This document shows, one piece after another, positions 1 to 8,575 of a DNA stretch of 64,000 bases (positions are counted from its first letter, which is position 1; each line of letters opens with the position of its first letter). The translations under genes were made by a program, and so were the position numbers. The notes under the pieces were generated by a model. It saw nothing but the letters and a program-made list of their open reading frames with translations, was not told where the DNA came from and did no database searches. This stretch comes from Caldicellulosiruptor owensensis OL (lineage in GTDB: Bacteria > Bacillota > Thermoanaerobacteria > Caldicellulosiruptorales > Caldicellulosiruptoraceae). The stretch covers positions 1,232,501-1,296,500 of the forward strand of contig NC_014657.1 in NCBI RefSeq assembly GCF_000166335.1, given 5' to 3'.

Positions 1-1
1 G

Positions 2-1558
2 AATATAGAAGTTATATTCAAATGGATTTTAGTAATGACAGTAGGTGGTAGCATAGCTGTTTTGATATTTGCTATTTTGAGCAAAATCTTTAAAGAGCAT
101 TTGAGCGCAAGGGCAAGGTATTATATTTGGATGATAGGGCTTTTTTGTTTTACCATTCCATGGAATGTATTGATTAAATTTTGTAAGAAAGATAGTAGAG
201 TACTAAATCAGAGTATTATATTAGGCAACAGCAGTCATATGACCTCAAAATTAAATAACAACAATGCATTGAACTTACAACTAACAGAAAATACAGCACA
301 AGGTGGGGCTTTAACTGCCCTGCCTTATAAAAATATTAGTTATTTTAACCCTGAAAAATTTGTAGAATTTATTGGTTATGTTTGGCTTGTAGGTGCCATA
401 GTATTTTTTGCATGGTTTTTGATAAGGTATATTTGGTTTAAAGTGATACTTATAAGAAGTTCACGAAAATGTTCAAATGAATATTGCAGAAGAATGATTG
501 AAAGGTATTGCAATCTAAGAAAAATTCCAAGAAAGATAAAGATATTAGAAAGTGATATTATACAAACACCTATGCTAATCGGAATAATTACTCCGATCCT
601 AGTAATACCTACAAAGGACATAGTAAGAGAAGATTTAAGATTAATCATAAGACATGAACTTGTACACTTCAAGAGAAAAGATGTACTTGTTAAATGGCTA
701 AGCAAATTAATAAATGCACTTCATTGGTTTAACCCCTTGGTATACTTTGCAGTTTTAAAGCTAAATAGAGAATGTGAATATTCATGTGACGAAGAAGTAA
801 TAAGAAAGCTTAAGAAGGATGGCAAAAGAAGGTATGCAGAGGTACTTTATAACACACTTTTGGTGAGTATAGGCAGTGGAGCAGGCGCGGCATTTGGTCT
901 GGTAGGTAGAAAAGAAAGCATTGTTGAGAGATTTAGGTTTATTATGAGTTTGGAGGCAAGGAAAATGAGCAAAGGTGCAAAGGTGTTTGTTGTGGTGTTA
1001 GTATTGACAACAATATTCTTAAGTGCATTTGTTCAAATTTGGGCAAAAGATATTTTGAGTTTTGATAGCGATGAAATAGAGGCAATCAAATCAACTATAG
1101 AAGGATTTTATGAAACACAGTACAAAGCTTATCTTCAAATGGAGTATATAGATATAACACCGTACTTGGATATGTCAAAGATACAGAATCATAATAAAGT
1201 TGTTGCATTAAAAATGTTAGTATTCAGAAGAAAATATACAGACGAAAAAAAATATTGTTATGTTGAGAAGAGACATTTTCCATATGAACTTCATTATAAG
1301 AACATAGAGCTTGATGGCAACAAAGCCAAGGTAGTTATTGACTTAGAGATAAAACTGAAAGAAGCATATCCATCATTTATTTCTTATGGTGATAATATTT
1401 TTGAATTAGAAAAGCAGGATGGGACATGGAAAATTACAAAGCATATCTATGACAAATGGGCCTTAATGCATTATGAATTCTCTATTGACCAAAAGTTACC
1501 AGAACCTGATTACGAGCAAATAAAAAGGCAAATAGATAGAGATTTTGGAATTAAGTAA
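2..1558 (+). CDS. BlaR1/MecR1-like M56 family sensor metallopeptidase (5' end outside window)
   Basis: This is a membrane zinc peptidase of the kind that senses cell-wall or envelope stress and inactivates a BlaI-type repressor. The frame is open from base 2, before the first ATG at 35, so the true start probably lies upstream of the window. Counting from that ATG, HELVH (about residues 207-211) is the M56 zinc motif and the CEYSCDEE segment downstream supplies the likely third ligand. Hydrophobic segments lie near residues 5-20, 30-45, 112-130 and 315-335. The last about 155 residues, after the final membrane segment, form an extracellular domain that looks NTF2-like rather than a penicillin-binding domain. 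A blaI partner would be expected upstream and is not visible. Confidence 0.85.
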   Translation, partial: NIEVIFKWILVMTVGGSIAVLIFAILSKIFKEHLSARARYYIWMIGLFCFTIPWNVLIKFCKKDSRVLNQSIILGNSSHMTSKLNNNNALNLQLTENTAQGGALTALPYKNISYFNPEKFVEFIGYVWLVGAIVFFAWFLIRYIWFKVILIRSSRKCSNEYCRRMIERYCNLRKIPRKIKILESDIIQTPMLIGIITPILVIPTKDIVREDLRLIIRHELVHFKRKDVLVKWLSKLINALHWFNPLVYFAVLKLNRECEYSCDEEVIRKLKKDGKRRYAEVLYNTLLVSIGSGAGAAFGLVGRKESIVERFRFIMSLEARKMSKGAKVFVVVLVLTTIFLSAFVQIWAKDILSFDSDEIEAIKSTIEGFYETQYKAYLQMEYIDITPYLDMSKIQNHNKVVALKMLVFRRKYTDEKKYCYVEKRHFPYELHYKNIELDGNKAKVVIDLEIKLKEAYPSFISYGDNIFELEKQDGTWKITKHIYDKWALMHYEFSIDQKLPEPDYEQIKRQIDRDFGIK

Positions 1559-1688
1559 TAATTTGTATGATATTAGAAAAATGGGGGCGAAAAGTTATGC
1601 CATACATTCTTATTTTCAATAGTTCCTGATTAAACAGAAGATAATAGTTTCAAAAAATTTATTATTTAATCAAGAATTTTCTCCTGAT

Positions 1689-2285
1689 TTGAAAAAAGAA
1701 TATAAAAACTTCAGTGATGTTGAATTGAAAAACAATATTGGAATTTTCAGTTTGCCAGCAGTAAATCATTATTATAGTACATCAAGGGCTGTTGAATATG
1801 CAAACAAATACGTATTTAACCGTAATACCAAGTTTTATGATACAACCTCTGGAGGAGGAGATTATACAAACTTTGCATCTCAAGTTTTATGGTATGGATT
1901 TGGAGCAAATGATACTATGAACGATATATTAAACAAAGTGATGATGGTTCCTGGTTCATATGAAGAAGGGTGGTATGCTGGTCCTGGTGGAGGCTCAAAA
2001 AATTGGGAGAGTGTTGAAGCTTTCTGGACTTATATGACAAGCTTTAAGTCCATTGATACACCTGGACCACGCGTTGTTGTAGTAGACAGTGTAAATTCAT
2101 TAGATAATGGAGGAATAATGCAAATTGATTTTTCTAATGACGGAAGATTTGAGCATACAGTAATTCTTATAGATAAAACTACCTTGAAATTTGCTCAGCA
2201 TACACCAAATACCTATCGTTATTATCAAGAGTACACAGGTGCAAAAAGATATTTTAATCTGTATTATTTTAGAGAAATAGAATAG
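1689..2285 (+). pseudogene. Amidase_6-like domain protein with catalytic Cys replaced by Tyr; probably a decayed gene
   Basis: The product resembles the putative amidase domain (Amidase_6) of secreted cell-wall-associated proteins, with an S-R-A-V-E-Y-A-N-K-Y helix, a GGGDYTNFASQ core, EHTVIL and QHTPNTYRY. The family core normally reads D-C-T-N-F; here Cys is Tyr59 (TAT at 1863), which would abolish a cysteine nucleophile. The only plausible start is TTG 1689 with no SD and no signal peptide. A short ORF with a good SD begins at 1598 and stops after ten codons, and the amidase frame is open back to 1623. This pattern suggests a frameshifted N-terminus. A terminator-like inverted repeat follows. 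The gene could alternatively be a binding-only pseudoenzyme. Confidence 0.6.
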
Positions 2286-2328
2286 AATGTAATAGATACA
2301 GTCTTATTTCCCACTATCTTCAAAGATT

Positions 2329-2403
2329 GCACACCTTCAGAATAGAAATTTGATTATGAATATTTTCCACTGTTTATTAATGTTTTTCTGAAGGTGTGCT
2401 TTT
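2329..2403 (+). terminator. Terminator-like inverted repeat after the amidase-like frame
   Basis: A perfect 14-bp inverted repeat (2329-2342 and 2386-2399; GCACACCTTCAGAA) encloses a 43-nt AT-rich loop and is followed by TTTTATT. The loop is long for an intrinsic terminator, so a tiny decayed mobile element is possible. Confidence 0.55.
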
Positions 2404-2443
2404 ATTAAGAAATTAAGAAATTATAAAATGGGAGGCGAATACA

Positions 2444-3076
2444 TTGAAGGCAAAAAAAGTTATTCCATATATTTTATTATTCATACTAATGATGCTAAAT
2501 ATAAGCGGGTGCACAAGAAAGGATTTTACAAAAAAAGAAGATGAATACCCTAAAGCTCAAAAAATAGCTGTTTCAGCATTGTCAGATGCTTTTTATATGG
2601 TTAAAAATAAGAATTTTAATGTACTTAAATATAAAAAACATGATAATTGGTATTTATTTTTATTTTATATGACTACCGATAATTCACCCCAATATTTATT
2701 ATGTTTGGTTGAAAACAATAAAGCGTTATGGTATGCATCTGCTGGGTATCCAGCAATGAGTATGGGATTTGGAGTAAATCGAGTTAAATATAAAGGAAAA
2801 AGCATTTATTTTTGTAACTTAAATACCTCTACATGGATACCATCAACAGGCGCACGAAAGCCTACTAATTACACTAAAATGGTATTTGAATTTGAAAATG
2901 GGACAAAACTAATAGAAAATGTAAAAGGTGACAAAGGATATATTGTTATTGTAGACGGTTATAAAAAGCTAAAAGACTTAATCTTATATAACGCAAAAGG
3001 AGAAATAGTAAATAGATACGAAGATATAGGTTATGACTGTTATGAGTGTAAGGTAGTTGGGTTTAAATCGAAATAA
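2444..3076 (+). CDS. Predicted lipoprotein of unknown function
   Basis: The 210-residue protein starts at TTG 2444, eight bases after a strong GGGAGGCG SD. The N-terminus is a lipoprotein signal: KAKK, a hydrophobic stretch, then the lipobox I-S-G-C with the lipidated Cys at about residue 23. The mature part is Lys/Tyr-rich with no recognised domain or catalytic motif. It follows the amidase-like frame with its own SD after a terminator-like hairpin, so it may be separately transcribed. An outer-face membrane location is predicted from the lipobox; function is unknown. Confidence 0.7.
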   Translation: MKAKKVIPYILLFILMMLNISGCTRKDFTKKEDEYPKAQKIAVSALSDAFYMVKNKNFNVLKYKKHDNWYLFLFYMTTDNSPQYLLCLVENNKALWYASAGYPAMSMGFGVNRVKYKGKSIYFCNLNTSTWIPSTGARKPTNYTKMVFEFENGTKLIENVKGDKGYIVIVDGYKKLKDLILYNAKGEIVNRYEDIGYDCYECKVVGFKSK

Positions 3077-3446
3077 CTCTTACTTTTTGATTAATTACCA
3101 AAGTTTAAAGTATATTCAAGGATGCTTTTTAAAGTTTGTTTCATGTTTAAAAAAATCAAACTAAAAGATTATATATGAGGTTTTATATATGCAGCTTTAC
3201 AAATTAAATGATCTGAAAAATATTTTAAAACTTCTTTATAAGTCAATTTTACAGATGTATAATATAGGTGTAACTACAAATATAAAATAATATCGGTTAT
3301 CTTAATAAATATGAGTAAAAAAATATTTTTACCATTAGGAATTAAAGTTGAAGGCTTTGAAAATTTTGATTGTTTCAATAGCATAGGCTTTAAGCTTCTT
3401 GAGCGCTCAGAAGGTTTGCAAATAAAAATAAAGGAGGGCATTTACT
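3077..3446. other. AT-rich intergenic stretch with no convincing gene
   Basis: There is no well-supported gene here. A TATAAT-like hexamer lies near 3257. An open frame begins at ATG 3311 but runs without a break into the antisense transposase relic and has no homology signal, so I do not call it. The last bases carry the AAGGAGGG SD (3431-3438) of the signal-peptide stub that follows. Confidence 0.5.
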
Positions 3447-3536
3447 ATGAAAAATTTCAAAAAAATAATAACTTATTTGACAGTTTGCAGTCTGGTTCTA
3501 TTATCGATTTTATCCTTTTCAACTGTCATCTGCTAA
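3447..3536 (+). pseudogene. N-terminal secretion-signal stub of a truncated exported protein
   Basis: ATG 3447 follows an excellent AAGGAGGG SD and encodes a classical signal peptide: M-K-N-F-K-K, then a hydrophobic core ending F-S-T-V. The frame stops after 29 codons. One base over, the frame reads S-S-A-N-T, a typical signal-peptidase cleavage region, so a single-base indel near 3525 is likely. From about 3541 onward the sequence is antisense transposase, so the mature part of the gene is gone. The good SD and signal peptide argue for a real gene that was lost by insertion and deletion. Confidence 0.55.
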
Positions 3537-3543
3537 TACAATC

Positions 3544-3978
3544 TCACAGCCAAAGCCCCATGCTTCTTGCCAAAAGCTCTTCTTGTCTTGAGTCATGTTC
3601 ATTTGCCCCTGTTAAAATCCAGAAAAGTGGTATTACTTCTTCTTTACCTGTACACAAAAGATGTAATTTGTATCCCCTGTAAAATCCTATTGTAATATGT
3701 ATACCTATTTTTGCTTCTGAATCATTTTTGGCACTTCTCAAAGGTGTAGAATCTACTATCGCTATACTAATATCAGGTTCTATTTCAGCTATTAGTATCT
3801 CTCTTATATCTTGCATGTATTCTTCTTCTATTTTCCTTGACAACTTTGCAAAATATGAATAGTCCGGACTTTCTTCCATACCTATTGCTCTTTTAAACTC
3901 TATGTCTTGATTTATTCGATATTCTAATTCTCTGAAACTTTTTATCCCCTTCTTAACTTTGTAAACCAGACAAGCTAT
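3544..3978 (-). pseudogene. Transposase fragment, IS4/IS5-type DDE family
   Basis: The minus-strand frame is open from 3978 down to 3544. It encodes a middle piece of a DDE transposase: F-R-E-L-E-Y-R-I-N, then V-D-S-T-P-L-R with the first Asp, and later F-Y-R-G-Y-K-L-H and T-G-A-N-E-H-D-S with the second Asp. The first in-frame ATG is at 3879. The N-terminus is cut by a stop next to the mtnA terminator, and the C-terminal Glu region is missing after L-L-A-R. It is therefore a dead relic. Its 3' side abuts the secretion-signal stub. Confidence 0.75.
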
Positions 3979-3980
3979 TT

Positions 3981-4017
3981 AAAACGGGGTACTCAATTCT
4001 TACAATACCCCGTTTTT
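3981..4017 (-). terminator. Terminator of the mtnP-mtnA operon
   Basis: A perfect 11-bp inverted repeat (AAAACGGGGTA, 3981-3991, with its complement at 4006-4016) lies just after the mtnA stop. Read on the minus strand, the GC-rich stem ends in TTTTAAAT. It could also act on transcripts from the plus strand. Confidence 0.85.
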
Positions 4018-4023
4018 GACAAC

Positions 4024-5052
4024 TCACTTTTCTTTGAGTTTTGAGATATTCTCCTCAAACGGTGGAAAAATAATACCCTTATCTGTAATTATGGCAGTTA
4101 TGTTCTCAGCCGGCGTCACATCAAATGCAGGATTAAAAACCTTCGATTCATCCGGAACAATCTTTTTGCCGTTGAAAAATCTTATTTCATCTTCGCTTCT
4201 CTCTTCAATAGGAATTTCTGAGCCTGATTTTATATTGAAATCAATGGTTGATACTGGTGCTGCAATGTAAAAAGGAATGCCATGGTGCTTTGCCAAAACA
4301 GAAAGAGAATAAGTACCAATCTTGTTTGCAGTATCTCCGTTTAAAGCGATTCTGTCTGCACCAACAATAACGCAGTCAATTTTCCCAAGTTTCATAAGAT
4401 AACCTGCCATGTTATCACAAATAACTGTATTGGGAATACCATCTTCAGAAAGCTCAAAAGCTGTGAGCCTTGCCCCCTGAAGATACGGCCTGGTCTCATC
4501 TACATAAACATGAATATTTTTGCCTGTATAGTGAGCTTCACGGATGACACCAAGTGCAGTTCCATACCCGCCCGTTGCTAAAGCTCCTGCATTACAGTGA
4601 GTAAGAATATTTGCACCTTCTTTTATAAGTGTATTTCCATGCTCACCAATCTTTTTATTGATACTTTTGTCTTCATCTTCTATTTTCCTTGCCTCTTGTA
4701 GCAGCAAACTATAAATTTGACTTTGAGAAAGATTTCTTGCCTTTTCAAAAACTTTTTTCATCCTCTCAAGTGCCCAGAAAAGGTTCACAGCAGTGGGTCT
4801 TGAGCTTGCAAGAAAGTTTATGACCTCATAAATTTTAGTGGACTCCATGTTCTTTTCAATTATCTCCTTAAAGCCCAATACAACTCCATATGCAGCAACA
4901 ATTCCAATAAGCGGTGCTCCTCTTATAATCATATCTTTTATTGCTACATATACATCATGATATGTGCTACAAACAAAATACTCTCTTTCAAATGGCAGCT
5001 TTCTCTGGTCAAGCACAATGAGCTTATCATTTTCAAACTCAAAGTGTTTCAT
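4024..5052 (-). CDS. mtnA: S-methyl-5-thioribose-1-phosphate isomerase
   Basis: MtnA converts methylthioribose-1-phosphate to methylthioribulose-1-phosphate in methionine salvage; it belongs to the eIF2B-alpha-like fold. Family landmarks are R-G-A-P-L-I-G near the N-terminus, the catalytic-Cys segment T-H-C-N-A-G-A-L-A-T-G-G, D-E-T-R-P-Y-L-Q-G-A-R, and G-A-D-R-I-A-L-N-G-D-T-A-N-K with the catalytic Asp. The longest frame starts at TTG 5073 inside mtnP, but ATG 5052 lies after the mtnP stop and uses the GAGGAG formed by its last codons, giving 342 residues. It is translationally coupled to mtnP. Confidence 0.93.
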   Translation of the reverse strand: MKHFEFENDKLIVLDQRKLPFEREYFVCSTYHDVYVAIKDMIIRGAPLIGIVAAYGVVLGFKEIIEKNMESTKIYEVINFLASSRPTAVNLFWALERMKKVFEKARNLSQSQIYSLLLQEARKIEDEDKSINKKIGEHGNTLIKEGANILTHCNAGALATGGYGTALGVIREAHYTGKNIHVYVDETRPYLQGARLTAFELSEDGIPNTVICDNMAGYLMKLGKIDCVIVGADRIALNGDTANKIGTYSLSVLAKHHGIPFYIAAPVSTIDFNIKSGSEIPIEERSEDEIRFFNGKKIVPDESKVFNPAFDVTPAENITAIITDKGIIFPPFEENISKLKEK

Positions 5053-5060
5053 CTTTCTTC

Positions 5061-5834
5061 TTACTCCTCGCAAATATAATCTACATCAATCTTTTCAATC
5101 ATTCTGTATATAAGCTTTTTTACTTTGTCATTATTTTCTCTAAAGACTCTATAAACTTCTTCTTCTGTTACAGGCTTTATATCATCTCTTCCCTCAAGTC
5201 CAGCATCATAATCTGTAATAAGCGATATATTAACATAGCAGATACCAAGCTCTTTTGCAAGTACTACTTCTGGATACTGTGTCATGTTGATAACATCCCA
5301 GCCCATAGACGAAAACCATCTGCTCTCAGCAGTTGTGGAAAATCTCGGACCTTGTATTACAACAACTGTTCCATTTTCATGCACAGTAATTCCAAGTTCT
5401 TTTGCAGACTCAATTGCAATTTTTCTCAAATATTCACAGTACGGCTTTGCAGCAGATATGTGCCTTACTTCAGGTCCTTCAAAGAATGTGTCTTTTCTTC
5501 CCCATGTCCTATCAACAAACTGGTCACACACAACAAAGTCACCGGGCTTTATCTCAGGCTTTAAGCTTCCTGACGCTGTTGGTCCAATTATCTTTTTGAC
5601 CCCAAGCATCTTCATTGCCCAAATGTTTGCTCTGTATGGAATCAAGTGAGGAGGATATTGATGTTTTTTGCCATGACGGGGCAGAAAAGCTACTTTTTTG
5701 CCTGCAATCTCAACTAAAGAGATTTTGTCGCTTGGTTTTCCGTAGGGTGTTTCAAGTTCTATCTCTTCAACATTGTCTTCTAAAGAGTAAAAACCCGAAC
5801 CGCCAAAGACCCCTATATCAGCTCTGTATTCCAT
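5061..5834 (-). CDS. mtnP: S-methyl-5'-thioadenosine phosphorylase
   Basis: This cytoplasmic nucleoside phosphorylase splits methylthioadenosine, the by-product of polyamine synthesis and SAM-dependent reactions, into adenine and methylthioribose-1-phosphate, the substrate of the next gene. Evidence: the N-terminal G-V-F-G-G-S-G-F-Y phosphate-binding loop, F-L-P-R-H-G-K-K-H, and N-M-T-Q-Y-P-E. The length of 257 is normal. ATG 5834 has a GGAGGTAAG SD. With mtnA it forms a two-gene operon; later salvage steps are not in this window. The 100-bp divergent spacer upstream shows no SAM riboswitch. Confidence 0.93.
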   Translation of the reverse strand: MEYRADIGVFGGSGFYSLEDNVEEIELETPYGKPSDKISLVEIAGKKVAFLPRHGKKHQYPPHLIPYRANIWAMKMLGVKKIIGPTASGSLKPEIKPGDFVVCDQFVDRTWGRKDTFFEGPEVRHISAAKPYCEYLRKIAIESAKELGITVHENGTVVVIQGPRFSTTAESRWFSSMGWDVINMTQYPEVVLAKELGICYVNISLITDYDAGLEGRDDIKPVTEEEVYRVFRENNDKVKKLIYRMIEKIDVDYICEE

Positions 5835-5934
5835 CTTTTCTTACCTCCAATAATAAAAACTTTCGCATTTCAAAAAAATTATATAAATAAAATGTGCAAA
5901 AATCAACAAAATAATTTATTGAGAAGGTGAGATA

Positions 5935-6213
5935 ATGTCAAGAGACGAATTTGAGGAAAAGTTAAATGATTTTATCTTAAAACTTGAAAGGATGAATTTT
6001 AGCTACTATATAGAATACTTGAAAAACCCGAAGAAGATAATTTTTATAAACTTTTTATCTGGTGCTGCACGGGGATTTGGAACAGCTTTTGGCTTTTCTA
6101 TTTTGGGTGCTCTTCTTTTGTATATACTTAATGCTATTGTAAAATACAACCTTCCTGTAATAGGTCGGTATATCGCTGAAATTTTGAAGTTTGTAAAGTT
6201 TTATATGCATTAA
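5935..6213 (+). CDS. DUF5665-type small membrane protein
   Basis: A 92-residue protein with a charged N-terminal helix and a hydrophobic stretch at about residues 45-70, preceded by G-A-A-R-G-F-G-T-A-F-G, the signature I associate with DUF5665. Function is unknown. ATG 5935 has a GAAGGTGAG SD. It lies 27 bp upstream of the YteA-like gene and probably shares its transcript; before the IS insertion this unit would have run toward lspA. Confidence 0.75.
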   Translation: MSRDEFEEKLNDFILKLERMNFSYYIEYLKNPKKIIFINFLSGAARGFGTAFGFSILGALLLYILNAIVKYNLPVIGRYIAEILKFVKFYMH

Positions 6214-6240
6214 AATCTTAACTAAAAGGAGAGATTCATA

Positions 6241-6870
6241 TTGAAGCCAGCTGAAATGGAAATGATCAAAAAAATGCTCTTAGATAAAAAATCCGAATTA
6301 GAAAGGTATCTAAAAAATACTAAAGATAATCAAATTTCGAACTTTAGCACAGTGTATTCAAACGAGGTTTCAAACTATGACAATCATCCAGCTGACATTG
6401 CATCAGACCTATTTGAAGTGGAAAAGAACATGAGCTTGAAAGCTGACATGAAAAGAAAACTTAAATTGATTGAAAAAGCACTCTCCAAAATTGAAAAGGG
6501 AAACTTTGGCTACTGTATGTCCTGCAAAAAAGAGATTCCTATAGATAGGCTTTTAGCAATACCTTATACAGAATTTTGTATAGAGTGCCAGAAAGATATG
6601 GAAAAGAGAGAAAATTGTCAAACAGACCAACGACCGATAGAAGAAAAAGTGATGGGCAAACCTTTCAATGATAAGTTTCCAAGTCAGGGTGAAGAAGAAC
6701 ATGATGGCACAGATATGTGGAGTATCCTCAAGATGCACTCAACAAGCAACGGTCCACAGGATGAGATTGTATCTGATGGAATAAATTATTACAAAAATAT
6801 AAATGATATTGATGATACAGTTGAAGAAGTGGATAAAATCTCAACTAATGATGCAAAAAAATGGTTATAA
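6241..6870 (+). CDS. yteA: TraR/DksA-type C4 zinc-finger protein, YteA-like
   Basis: A DksA/TraR-family protein of 209 residues. The N-terminal half is helical and charged (about residues 1-80). The zinc finger follows at about residues 89-120 with C-M-S-C-K-K and C-I-E-C-Q-K. The acidic C-terminal tail matches the sporulation-associated YteA subfamily. The start is TTG 6241 after AAAAGGAGAG. Family members act on RNA polymerase or in sporulation, but the exact role of YteA is not established. The stop codon TAA (6868-6870) lies within the 9-bp target duplication of the downstream ISLre2 element. Confidence 0.8.
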   Translation: MKPAEMEMIKKMLLDKKSELERYLKNTKDNQISNFSTVYSNEVSNYDNHPADIASDLFEVEKNMSLKADMKRKLKLIEKALSKIEKGNFGYCMSCKKEIPIDRLLAIPYTEFCIECQKDMEKRENCQTDQRPIEEKVMGKPFNDKFPSQGEEEHDGTDMWSILKMHSTSNGPQDEIVSDGINYYKNINDIDDTVEEVDKISTNDAKKWL

Positions 6871-6875
6871 AGCTT

Positions 6876-8487
6876 CTTAGTGTAAAATATTTATAGGACT
6901 TGAGATGGAAAAAATGCTCCCTCCTCTTGGGAAAAATGAGAGAATGATATAAAATAATGAGCAAAAAAAAGAAGAAGAAAACTGAAAGGAAAAACAAACC
7001 AAAGGAGGGAGCAAAATGTTTGATAATATTATAGCAAAAATAGAGGAACTTTTAAATAGATTTGGAGAAGGGATAGTGGAGATATTAAGAGGTGAGAAAG
7101 ATATAGCGATGTATTCAATGGAATTGAAGGAGAAGATGGATGAGATAGGGAAGGAGATGATAAAAGAGGCATGCGGACTTGTAGATGAGATTGTAAGGAA
7201 TGAAAAGAAGAGGAAGGCAAGGTATGAGGTTGTAAGGAAAGATAAGAGGAGCATAAAGACAATATTTGGAGATGTGGAATATATAAGGACGTACTACAAG
7301 AATAAAGAAGAGGGAGGGTATGTGTATTTAGCAGATGAAATTTTGGGGATAGAGAAATACCAAAGAATAGACAAAGCAGTCAAAGCAGCAATAGTTGAGA
7401 AAGTAGTGGAAATATCATATGAAAAAGCAGCCAAAGAAGTATTAGGAGAAGAGAAAATGACAAGACAAAGTGTAATGAATATTTTGAGGAGGATAGAGGC
7501 AGCTCAGTTAGATAGAATCGAGCATAATAAAAAAGGAGTTGCAGGCAGTAAAAAAGTGGTAAAAGAACTTTATATAGAGGCAGATGAAGATCATATTTCG
7601 TTACAAAACGGAGAAGGGAAGATAGCGAAGCTTGCGTACATAAATGAGGGATATAAAGAAGAGAAAGGGATTGTCAAAAGAAAGGAATTAAAAGGGGTGC
7701 ATTATTTTAGCAGTATTAAAGAGAGACCAGAAGATTTTTGGTCAAAAGTAAGTGAATATATAGAGGAGCACTATGAAACGGAGAAGATAGAGAAGATATA
7801 TTTGTTAGGGGATGGAGCGGCATGGATAAAGGAAGGGCTTGAATGGATAGTGGGTGCAGAATTTGTATTAGACAGGTTTCATCTAATGAGAGAGGTAATC
7901 AAAATAAGCGGTGGAGATAAGAATATTTTTGCTGGGATAGTAGAAGCATTGAGGGATAAGGATAGAGAGAAGTTTGAGGGATTGGTAGCTAAAGCGATGG
8001 AAAAGGCTGGAGAGGACAAAAGAGCGTTGAAGAGGATAAATGAAAGTAGGAGATATATAGCCAATCATTGGGATAATATAGTATTAGAGTTAGATAATAG
8101 GATTATAAAAGGATGTAGTGCAGAAGGGCATGTAAGCCACGTATTAGCAGATAGGATGAGTTCAAGACCAAGAGGATGGAGCGAACAAGGAGCAGAAGTG
8201 ATGGTAAAGTTATTGAGCTTGAAGTATAATGGTGTAAACTTGAAAGAAGCATATTTAAAAGAGATTTGTGGCAAGGAAGAGAAAGAAGAAAAAATATTGA
8301 AAGAAATTGTGAGAAAAAATGTTAAGAAGATAAGGAAACAGATTGAGGAGACGAGGAATAATGTGCCAATTTTGCAAGAGGAAAAGTTGATTTGACGTTT
8401 AGAGTACTGAAAGGCCTAAGTACTGGAGATTTCTTAAATGCAGTCGTATTTTAATAAAAAATTTCCCTACAAACTCTTGACACTATC
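6876..8487 (+). mobile_element. ISLre2-family insertion sequence, copy 1 (defective)
   Basis: The boundaries come from aligning this copy with copy 2 (60858-62469, opposite orientation). Both are 1612 bp and share left end CTTAGTGTAAAAT and right end TTGACACTATC, with imperfect terminal inverted repeats of TAGTGT-x-A type. The flanks are ATAAAGCTT (6867-6875) and CTAAAGCTT (8488-8496), a 9-bp target duplication with one mismatch. Differences from copy 2 noticed by eye: one extra A in a poly-A run near 6970, one missense base (Ala for Thr at transposase residue 7), one silent base, and a deleted A near 8373 that frameshifts the transposase. Confidence 0.92.
7016..8395 (+). pseudogene. ISLre2 family transposase (UPF0236), C-terminally frameshifted
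   Basis: The frame encodes 459 residues nearly identical to the 479-residue transposase of copy 2. Landmarks include the conserved G-D-G-A-A-W-I-K-E-G segment and F-V-L-D-R-F-H-L-M-R-E. After V-P-I-L the reading frame changes to Q-E-E-K-L-I and stops, because one A present in copy 2 is missing near 8373. The last 26 family residues are lost. ATG 7016 has an AAAGGAGGG SD. Whether the truncated protein is active is unknown; transposition in trans by copy 2 is possible because the ends are intact. Confidence 0.9.
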
Positions 8488-8575
8488 CTAAAGCTTTTTG
8501 CGTTTTACTTTTTAGCGGTTGATATATTATAATAAGATAAAGAATATCTGTAGATGCGCATTGATAATCAAAAAT

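Noticed and set aside
3311-3682. Open frame of 123 codons on the plus strand
   Set aside because: It runs through the signal-peptide stub in another frame and into sequence antisense to the transposase; no SD and no family resemblance.
5835-5934. SAM riboswitch upstream of mtnP
   Set aside because: The spacer is only 100 bp, AT-rich and without stable stems.
8477-8533. Hybrid promoter from the IS end (TTGACA at 8477) driving lspA
   Set aside because: No -10-like hexamer lies 16-18 bp downstream; the TATAAT at 8528 is 45 bp away. It cannot be a standard hybrid promoter.
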